Assembly (NCBI GenBank): GCA_030549495.1 | Contig: JAUIRK010000819.1 | Location: 114,501 to 178,500, forward strand | DNA from: Nectonema munidae | Lineage: Eukaryota > Nematomorpha > Nectonematoida > Nectonematidae | Direction: 5' to 3' | DNA length: 64,000 nt | Shown: positions 58,901 through 64,000 of the stretch, in pieces | Numbering within the stretch: position 1 is the first letter of the stretch | Layout: the number at the start of each line of letters is the position of its first letter | Notes under the pieces: model-generated | Told to the model about the DNA's origin: nothing | Database searches by the model: none | The model's input: the letters and a program-made list of their open reading frames with translations, nothing else | Made by a program: the position numbers and the translations under genes

Positions 58901-61900
58901 CACTCTAATGAACATCTCCCATGAACAAGACTATCAGAATGTTCTACAAGTTGTTCAACACAATAGTAAAAAAGTTCCAAATCTTCGTACACATTCTGAT
59001 AAAAAAATTAGATCTTTGTCTGCTTATAATATTATTTAAATAATAAATAATTTTAGTATTTATGGATGCTTTTATTCCATTTAAATTTTGAGTGCATAAA
59101 ATATTCATGAATTTTGATACAGACTTAAAAAACGACATGCGTGTATCTATATCTAAAAAGTCATAAAAAGAAAGCAATTATAAGTTTCTATATAGTTTTT
59201 CTTATATCCTAAATATGACAGAATACAGCATATATAATAATTAACATAAAATGACAAGGCACTTATAGTAAAAGTAAGCAAAATCGCACAACTTTTCGCA
59301 TGAAAGCCTAAATGGAATAAAATTAAATTGGGGAAATATTAATCCTTGCAGAGCTGTAGTAATTAAAGATACCATTCGTTACACCCCACCCAGCGATAGC
59401 GCACATTTCATCATCTATTGGCGGAGAGGTAGGCAGACATATGGGCCTGACGTATTGGTTTAGGATGAACTTCTTGCTAACCTTGAAAATTGCGATATCA
59501 TTGTCATTCTTGAACTTGCCTACGATTGCGTTTAATATATAAAAGTTGTGGTTGCATTTGTAAACGAAATGATTCCAGAAAAAGCGATGACAATTTGAAA
59601 TAAAAATATTTTGAGATGAAGAAATCCTCTGGGCCATTTAAAAATGGAAGTCGGATCAAATGGGTTAAAAGTGGATAAAGAGAGAAGATTTAATGAAAAT
59701 GGACAAACCTTTAGCAAAATCGAAGTGAATGATTTTTTTGCGGATACTTCTCTTCTGCTCGTGAAGCGTTTTCTTGTTGGTGTACTTTTTTGCTGCAAAA
59801 ATTTTGTAGTACTTCTGCTTTTGATGTCTTCAAAAAATTTTGCGAGAATATGTATTAGCAAAATTTTAGAATAAATTTCATCATCATTTTTTACTCACAT
59901 ATATACATTCCTTTTTTAAATACATGCGATCAAAGAATGTAATTATTCTTGATAACTTTCTTTATTGGCTATAAACAAATGTCGCTCCCGTTCACCTGTG
60001 TCAGAAAGGCTATCTTGTATGGTAAAATTTAAAATTAGATCAGAAATTCATTTTTCCACTAATTGGATAGGTAAATTTAAGATATTTTAAATTATATTTA
60101 TAAACATCAAATTTTACTCACACAAAACAGTAAATTCAAATATATTATTCGAATTAATCTTCCCGAAACCTTTTTAATGCAGAATAAGTTTTAATTAAAT
60201 AACAATTTTATGACTTTTTAGGAATTGAAATTGCCAAATAGGGAGACAGTGATAATGGACAATTATAAAGACTTTCATGTTATAGTTTTCAATTAAAGTT
60301 TCGAAAAAATTAAAAAAAAAACTCTAGAAAAATAACTCATAAAAATTTTAAAGGAAAATACACAGAAATTAGTTTTGCTTCATTATATTTCATTACAAAT
60401 TTTTAATACGCTTTTTGTGGGAGATGTTCATTAGAGTGACAAAACAAAACAGTGACATAATTTGCCACTCTTAAAATAGAGATGAAAAGAGTGACAAATC
60501 AAAACAGTGACATAATTTGCCACTCTTAAAATAGAGATTAAAAGAGTGACAAATCAAAACAGTGACATAATTTGTCACTCTTAAAATAAAGATTAAAAGA
60601 GTGACAAATCAAAACAGTGACATAATTTGTCACTCTTAAAATAGAGATTAAAAGAGTGACAAATCAAAACAGTGACATAATTTGTAACTCTTAAAATAGA
60701 GATTAAAAGATTGACAAATCAAAACAGTGACATAATTTGTCACTCTTAAAATAGAGATGAAAAGAGTGACAAATCAAAACCGTGACATAATTTGTCACTC
60801 TTAAAATAGAGATTAAAAGAGTGACAAATCAAAACAGTGACATAATTTGTCACTCTTAAAATAGAGATTAAAAGATTGACAAATCAAAACAGTGACATAA
60901 TTTGTCACTCTTAAAATAGAGATTAAAAGATTGACAAATCAAAACAGTGACATAATTTGCCACTCTTAAAATAGAGATTAAATGATTGATAAATCAAAAC
61001 AGTGACATAATTTGCCACTCTTAAAATAGAGATTAAAAGAGTGACAAATCAAAACAGTGACATAATTTGTCACTCTTAAAATAAAGATTAAAAGAGTGAC
61101 AAATCAAAACAGTGATATAATTTGTAACTCTTAAAATAGAGATTAAAAGATTGACAAATCAAAACAGTGACATAATTTGTCACTCTTAAAATAGAGATGA
61201 AAAGAGTGACAAATCAAAACCGTGACATAATTTGTCACTCTTAAAATAGAGATTAAAAGAGTGACAAATCAAAACAGTGACATAATTTGTCACTCTTAAA
61301 ATAGAGATTAAAAGAGTGACAAATCAAAACAGTGACATAATTTGTCACTCTTAAAATAGAAATTAAAAGAGTGACAAATCAAAACCGTGACATAATTTGT
61401 CACTCTTAAAATAGAGATTAAAAGAGTGACAAATCAAAACAGTGACATAATTTGTCACTCTTAAAATAGAGATTAAAAGATTAAAAGACTAATATGACTG
61501 AATCTTTTCTTTTTGAAACTTTAACTTAATTCATAAATGGTTTCATAATAAATCATATAGAATGGGTTTGTCGTACAAGTTCGATATTAAAGAATTTGAT
61601 GACTTCCTACATGGAATTCTATTCAAAAAAGTATTAATCATAAATCATAACGTGTCTTGGAATACTCATAAGATGTGCTATAGACGGAAGTATAGATATT
61701 TCACTGAATAATGGGATGATGTGCGAAATTTGAAATATATATTATAAAAATTTCTCAATATTAATGTTCTCTCAGCTACAAGATAATCATGATTTTAGAA
61801 TTGGTTTTTTTTACGGAAAAGGCTTTCTTCTTAACCTGGAATATTTAAGTAAATTATGTTATACGGAAAAAAGTAAAGACATAGAAACAGGTATTTGAAA

Positions 61901-62475
61901 GAAGAATAGTTCAATGCACACACAAATAATTCTCATATTTAAAGCATTCTAAAGGATTTGAAATTTTAATATTCGAACTTTTATTGATTTTTTTAATTTT
62001 TTTTTGTTTTATTTTTCCCTTAACTGTCTTTTGAGAGGCAAGGAAGTTCAAGTTAGTTCCAAAAGGGCTAGCGATAAAAGAGCATATTATGAAACAGGTC
62101 ATATGTCCTTTAACCGCAATTACACCAGCTCTTTTTGGCCTAGTTACAAACGTATTTTTCTTCGAAATGTGTATATTTTTGCATCCTGCCATTTTCGAAG
62201 GGGGGTCCAAACAAACGGATGCTTGGAAGAAAATGATTACGATGGGAAGCAGTGAGCTGCAGTGATTAATATATCATCACTAATTAAAGTTGCCGAGCAA
62301 ACCACTTTGTCCTTGAACTTTATCATGGCGTGCCATGGCCAATCACTCAATCTCGCTTCCTTTCCTCCAATGATCTTGAGGCTGATGGAATCGGAGCGAA
62401 TGCCACAGAACAACTCACTCTCAGGCTCCTTCTTAGGCTTTCTGACGTAAACAACATCATTGATGTATCTTCGCG
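46780..62475 (-). CDS. Trypsin-like (S1) serine protease, five exons found, 5' end missing
   Basis: Minus-strand exons 62,475-62,241, 60,009-59,957, 59,519-59,373, 49,010-48,865 and 46,950-46,780 join in phase. They give a short pro-region with a Cys (ELFCGIRSD), the activation site [20 protein letters not shown], His57 in ITAAHCF, Asp102 in [28 protein letters not shown], the LPILNRDFC and [14 protein letters not shown] blocks, Ser195 in DDSGGALVC, then [19 protein letters not shown] and WIKEM. All three catalytic residues are present. The residue at position 193, normally Gly in CxGDSGG, reads Asp (ACLDDSGG). Position 189, six before Ser195, is the Asp of KDAC, predicting trypsin-like (Lys/Arg) cleavage. 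The His-Asp spacing is about 16 residues shorter than usual, so one small exon may be missing. It is probably secreted, but the signal-peptide exon lies beyond 62,480 and was not found. Intron 3 is about 10 kb and full of transposons. Confidence 0.8.
46953..48864. other. Protease intron 4, no feature seen
   Basis: AT-rich. Runs of 'aaaaaagttaactt'-like phrases near 47,950-48,015 are low-complexity only. No transposon motif was recognised. Confidence 0.5.
48865..49010 (-). CDS. Protease exon: LPILNRDFC to KDAC
   Basis: Acceptor 'ctttttaag' (AG at 49,012-49,011), entered in phase 1; donor CTTG|GTAATA (GT at 48,864-48,863), phase 0. It encodes [20 protein letters not shown], then [20 protein letters not shown] and GGKDACL. 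It was found only by reading the family motifs; the frame has no useful start codon. Confidence 0.85.
49045..49320. repeat. Tandem repeat, about 87-bp period, three units
   Basis: 'ttgatctgattggataaaaa' begins near 49,098, 49,185 and 49,272, followed each time by 'aattatatattta', with 'ggagagtacgca(c/t)gctc' before the second and third. It lies about 35 bp into protease intron 3 from exon 49,010-48,865, close to that exon's acceptor. Confidence 0.8.
50328..50421 (+). CDS. Isolated plus-strand coding exon, coiled-coil-like, nested in a protease intron
   Basis: Acceptor 'cctttacatatag' (AG at 50,326-50,327) and a consensus donor GAG|GTGAGT (GT at 50,422-50,423) bound 94 nt, phase 2 in and phase 0 out. 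It encodes [20 protein letters not shown] then [11 protein letters not shown], a heptad-like helical segment. GC content and codon use exceed the flanks. No adjoining exon was found on this strand, so the gene is unidentified. The opposite-strand frame (50,542-50,357) is its shadow. Confidence 0.45.
51118..51330 (-). mobile_element. hAT C-terminal fragment (dimerisation domain)
   Basis: The minus strand encodes [19 protein letters not shown] then [19 protein letters not shown]. This matches the conserved hAT end 'LRSxMxxxRLxxLALLxIHRDI...IIDxFA' found in ZMYM/THAP12-type hAT proteins. Only this terminal piece is visible; the remainder upstream is not recognised. Confidence 0.75.
51340..52730. 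other. No feature recognised
   Basis: AT-rich intronic sequence of the protease gene. A short G run occurs near 51,501-51,510. Confidence 0.4.
52731..53395 (-). mobile_element. LINE 3' end, copy 1, with (TTATG)n tail
   Basis: The minus strand shows the C-terminal reverse-transcriptase tail. Near 53,390-53,180 lie [15 protein letters not shown] and [17 protein letters not shown] traces in changing frames; 53,085-52,822 reads [34 protein letters not shown] and FKNKLGIFW. The 3' end is a (ttatg)n run at 52,746-52,731. A C14 run at 53,327-53,340 (G14 on the element strand) interrupts the coding trace. 5' truncated. Confidence 0.8.
53400..55120. other. Very AT-rich stretch with no feature seen
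   Basis: Only A/T runs and short low-complexity frames (for example the Phe-rich minus frame 54,025-53,741) are present. Confidence 0.5.
55122..55965 (+). mobile_element. pogo/Tigger (CENP-B-like) transposase remnant
   Basis: It begins MTSHKRKA, then [20 protein letters not shown] (the HTH of CENP-B/Tigger proteins), then fragments [27 protein letters not shown] (first catalytic Asp of the IYNADETGLYW motif, here followed by a stop) and [20 protein letters not shown]. Several stops and frame changes make it inactive. No terminal repeats or TA duplication were identified. Confidence 0.7.
56228..56515 (+). other. Open frame of unknown origin, probably transposon-derived
   Basis: A 95-codon plus-strand frame, preceded by a possible acceptor 'cttttgcatgcag' at about 56,250, encodes [19 protein letters not shown], a basic stretch [13 protein letters not shown] and [20 protein letters not shown]. 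Another frame overlapping its end reads [14 protein letters not shown]. No family was recognised. Confidence 0.25.
56800..57147 (+). mobile_element. LINE 3' end, copy 2, with (TTATG)n tail
   Basis: The plus strand reads [55 protein letters not shown] and HTLNTFKN, the standard end of the polymerase. It ends in 'gttatgttatgttatg' followed by A residues at 57,125-57,147. Same family as the copies at 52.7 and 58.0 kb, in the opposite orientation. Severely 5' truncated. Confidence 0.85.
57170..57710 (+). mobile_element. Fragment of an unidentified multicopy element
   Basis: Pieces on the plus strand include [20 protein letters not shown] near 57,230 and the frame 57,455-57,706 with [20 protein letters not shown] and [18 protein letters not shown]. 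From memory, the 'HLWYLTxELVxLALF' phrase recurs in uncharacterised transposon-associated proteins of aquatic invertebrates. Family and function are not established. Broken by several stops. Confidence 0.35.
57888..58920. mobile_element. Candidate non-autonomous element with gagtgac repeats, split by a LINE
   Basis: The left side (57,888-57,980) starts 'ggggttattatc' and carries 'aaaagagtgacaaaatat' twice. The right side (58,831-58,920), read on the minus strand, starts GGGAGATGTTCATTAGAGTG and continues through 1.5 units of the same 55-bp motif that forms the array at 60.4 kb. The LINE at 58,000-58,830 lies between. The right end is identical over about 22 bp to the start of the array at 60,420, in inverse orientation. 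Confidence 0.45.
58000..58830 (-). mobile_element. LINE 3' end, copy 3, with (TTATG)n tail
   Basis: The minus strand encodes [20 protein letters not shown], then (58,761-58,336) [39 protein letters not shown] and [15 protein letters not shown], then (58,311-58,078) [20 protein letters not shown] and KKLDEFWKD. These are the thumb and C-terminal blocks of a jockey/CR1-type reverse transcriptase. A frame change lies near 58,745 and an interruption near 58,330. The tail 'ttatgttatgttat' is at 58,013-58,000. It is the longest of the three copies. Confidence 0.9.
58921..59372. other. Start of protease intron 3, no feature seen
   Basis: AT-rich; a minus-strand frame (59,177-58,944) has no recognisable domain. 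Confidence 0.4.
59373..59519 (-). CDS. Protease exon: Asp102 region
   Basis: Acceptor 'aatcgtag' (AG at 59,521-59,520), donor AATG|GTATCT (GT at 59,372-59,371); phase 1 in and out. It encodes [33 protein letters not shown] and [13 protein letters not shown] larger open frame (59,637-59,323) extends on both sides but loses family similarity outside these sites. Confidence 0.85.
59957..60009 (-). CDS. Protease exon: short loop segment (probable)
   Basis: A 53-nt exon, acceptor 'caagatag' (AG at 60,011-60,010), donor GAAA|GTTATC (GT at 59,956-59,955). Entered in phase 2 and left in phase 1, it encodes [17 protein letters not shown], similar in style to the calcium/autolysis-side loop between His57 and Asp102. 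Both phases agree with the neighbouring exons. The donor is weak. Confidence 0.5.
60420..61478 (+). repeat. Satellite: 19 units of 55 bp, each a potential hairpin
   Basis: Units start at 60,434, 60,489, 60,544, 60,599 and so on to 61,424 with no length change (990 bp = 18 x 55 between first and last). Each carries GAGTGACAAAT and its reverse complement ATTTGTCACTC separated by 15 nt that include 'cagtgac', so each unit can fold into an 11-bp stem. A variant pair ('gtaactc', then 'aaaccgtgac') recurs exactly 440 bp (8 units) apart, showing multi-unit duplication. The array begins next to GGGAGATGTTCATT (60,420-60,433), the same end seen inverted at 58,920. It lies in protease intron 1. Confidence 0.95.
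61479..62050. other. Protease intron, no feature seen
   Basis: AT-rich. A minus-strand frame around 61,780-61,660 has no family similarity and no phase-compatible splice sites for the protease. Confidence 0.4.
62053..62145. mobile_element. Small MITE related to the Mutator-like element ends
   Basis: 'ttagttccaaaagggctag' at the left and (reverse complement) 'aactaggccaaaaagagctg' at the right form inverted ends similar to those of the MULE at 32,062-33,905 ('ttagaaccaaaagagctag'). About 95 bp, noncoding. It lies in protease intron 1, about 95 bp from the His57 exon. Confidence 0.55.
62241..62475 (-). CDS. Protease exon: activation site and His57
   Basis: Acceptor 'tttttag' (AG at 62,477-62,476); donor CCATC|GTAATC (GT at 62,240-62,239), ending in phase 2. 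It encodes [15 protein letters not shown]..., the Cys of the pro-region, [15 protein letters not shown] and LITAAHC. The zymogen would be cut between Lys and Ile-Ile-Gly-Gly. Confidence 0.85.
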
Positions 62476-62693
62476 CTAAAAAGTATACATATGTTACACT
62501 TCTGTTGCTTATTTCACGAAGTGTGTAAATCTCATGCCTACTTCATGAAAGTTGCAACTTCATATATCGATCTTAAAACTGGTTTATACCTTCAACTAGT
62601 TGAAAATGCAGCACAATCATAAAATTCTTTTAAATCTAACTAACTAACGCACTAACTATGCAACAAATTTACTGACTAACTGACTGAATTTAA

Positions 62694-62823
62694 CTCGTTA
62701 ATGACCAGAATAATCAGACGATATCTAGTATAAAGCAGAAGATTTGTATTAAAAAGCATTAATAAACGCAGACGATTCACATTTTTGTAAAGTCGCATAT
62801 GTCGACTGTGGTCGATAAATCGG
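62694..62823 (-). mobile_element. TTAA MITE, copy in inverse orientation
   Basis: TTAA at 62,690-62,693 and 62,824-62,827. Read on the minus strand, it begins 'ccgatttatcgaccacagtc' with a subterminal near-palindrome 'gtcgacatatgcgac', contains 'cgtctg' and 'cttctgcttta', and ends 'ctggtcattaacgag'. The inner motifs match the copy at 63,348-63,478 in opposite orientation. Confidence 0.65.
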
Positions 62824-62827
62824 TTAA

Positions 62828-63340
62828 CTAACTGCCTAACTGACCAACTATCTATCCATCTGATTAATTAACGGTCTATTTACTTCAATAATAAAAATTT
62901 AAAAAACTCTTATTTTATCTTTTACAATAATTTATAAAAAATTAGTGAACATTTTTTATAAACTTAAACAGAAACTGTTTTTAAAATGTGAGGGGGTGGT
63001 GAAAACCAACAAATACCCCTGACTCAAAAAAATTGTTCAAAAATAAGTTGAGTATAATAATTTCTTTTGTGCTTCATAAAAACATTCTAATTCTCGTATG
63101 AAGTTGCCCATTTGTTAAGTTGGATGCCAACATTTCAGAAATGGGGTGTAACCTTACATTTATGTTAGTCGTATAACTTCAATCTGTAGAAGGATTCAGA
63201 TGTTTTTCAAAAGAAGAAGTCTTGAAAGTCTAGAGCAGTGGTTGGAAAATTTTCGACCTTATGATAAGATAAATTTCTTACAGGACACTATTTTAATTTT
63301 CAACTTGCATTATATGTTTTCTACTGTATGGACGACTTTC
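62828..63340. other. No gene seen; possible hAT terminus at 63,238
   Basis: 'gtctagagcagtggttggaa' at about 63,229-63,248 looks like a hAT end (CAGTGGTT after a TCTAGAG target) but no partner end was found. The signal-peptide exon of the protease was sought here and not identified. Confidence 0.35.
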
Positions 63341-63347
63341 AAATTAA

Positions 63348-63478
63348 CCCTTTTGTGACCAGTGTATCATATATGATACAAAAACAATTTTACCTTGGTC
63401 TGCTTTTTCAAATAGTTTTGTATATGAATCTTCTGCTTTTTAATAAATATCGTCTGTTTTTTTCTGGTCACGAATTTC
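63348..63478 (+). mobile_element. TTAA MITE with perfect subterminal palindrome
   Basis: TTAA at 63,344-63,347, then CCCTTTTGTGACCAG and the perfect 18-bp palindrome TGTATCATATATGATACA (63,363-63,380). The far end carries 'ctggtcacgaa', the reverse complement of the ttcgtgaccag type. The right TTAA is not preserved. Same family as 62,694-62,823 and, by its end, 20,437-20,546. Confidence 0.65.
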
Positions 63479-64000
63479 ATTTTGATAAGAAATGAGGATA
63501 ACTTATACAAAAATCTCATTACTCATTAGATATAAATTATCGAAACACTCAATAAATTTTATTGCTGGATTATTGAAAAGAAGTTGAAATTATAAAACAA
63601 AGTTTTTGATAAAAATGATGCTAACGATATCATAATATCATATTGTTTGTGGAGGTTTTTGATGTCTTGAAAAATTTTTCTGAATTTTTTTGCTAAAAGA
63701 TATCTGCGAAGCAGTGGTCCTTCTATATACATCACCACTACTTTTTTTCAAAGATATGCACGCGTTTGCTAATGAGGATGATTGCATTGTATTGACAGCG
63801 ATTACCATCGGCCAGTGTCAGGTTTCCTTTTGATTTTATTTAACTACACCTGATTTGATGTTATCTCACATAATTATTGATTCATGTAGTCTATTTATTT
63901 GTATAAGTTCCTCGTTTACTGCTGTAAATTCAAAATTCCCAGGTGATCTTTTCTTAAATATATAAGCAACCCAGCTTCCAATATAATTCAAGGGTCCAAA
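63479..64000. other. No gene recognised
   Basis: A minus-strand frame beginning MVIAVNTMQSSSLANACISL near 63,835 was considered as a signal peptide for the protease but lacks a clear hydrophobic core and a phase-compatible donor. Nothing else was identified up to the window end. Confidence 0.35.

Noticed and set aside
59532-59874. Overlapping frames of 109 (minus) and 76 (plus) codons
   Set aside because: They overlap each other or the upstream side of the Asp102 exon but show no family similarity. The acceptor at 59,521-59,520 places the exon start inside.
60434-61478. CRISPR array
   Set aside because: Units are contiguous 55-bp tandem copies with no unique spacers, and the context is eukaryotic intronic DNA.
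61660-61790. Missing protease exon between His57 and Asp102
   Set aside because: A minus-strand stretch with [11 protein letters not shown] looked possible, but its splice phases do not match the neighbouring exons.

Overview
The window looks like nuclear DNA from an AT-rich invertebrate, most likely an arthropod. A copepod-like crustacean is my guess, not something the sequence proves. The evidence is: short coding exons with GT..AG introns, introns packed with transposons, tRNA-derived SINEs, and a transposon mix (piggyBac, hAT, Mutator-like, pogo/Tigger, several LINEs) typical of such genomes. No prokaryotic signals, rRNA or bona fide tRNA gene were seen.

Host genes. Three split genes can be reconstructed on the minus strand from motifs plus splice-phase agreement; most of their exons are too short or lack a start codon to stand out as ORFs. 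(1) 2,791-4,705: the last two exons of a small coiled-coil protein. (2) 18,049-28,187: a complete six-exon, about 323-residue rhodopsin-like seven-transmembrane receptor. (3) 46,780-62,475: a trypsin-like serine protease with at least five exons. Its 5' end is not found, and an unusual residue sits just before the catalytic serine. On the plus strand there is a nested coiled-coil exon (50,328-50,421) inside a protease intron, and a two-exon candidate at 34.8-35.6 kb.

Mobile DNA by region. 1-2.7 kb: AT-rich repeats. 4.3 kb: a TTAA MITE. 6.1 kb: a SINE. 6.5-9.3 kb: degenerate repeats next to a piggyBac remnant. 9.3-13.4 kb: two same-direction copies of an uncharacterised multicopy gene family. 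13.5-15.3 kb: nested tandem and inverted repeats. 15.3-17 kb: LINE 3' ends. 18-28 kb: the receptor, with two MITEs, two SINEs and a nearly whole piggyBac element in its introns. 28.3-30.9 kb: a hAT element with both ends and target duplications, ending about 155 bp upstream of the receptor start. 32.1-33.9 kb: a Mutator-like element with long inverted ends. 38.9 kb: a trace of an LTR retroelement. 42.9-45 kb: another piggyBac remnant followed by the same repeat block found at 6.5-7.65 kb, in inverse orientation. 51-58.8 kb (inside protease intron 3): hAT, three LINE 3' ends, a pogo/Tigger remnant and unidentified transposon-like fragments. 60.4-61.5 kb (protease intron 1): a 19-copy, 55-bp satellite whose unit is a hairpin. 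62-63.5 kb: MITEs.

The host genes show no functional link to each other. The main theme is host genes serving as landing sites for TTAA-targeting and hAT-type transposons. The best candidates for something undescribed are the 55-bp hairpin satellite with its defined element end, the 9.3-13.4 kb gene family, and the TTAA MITE family with subterminal palindromes.
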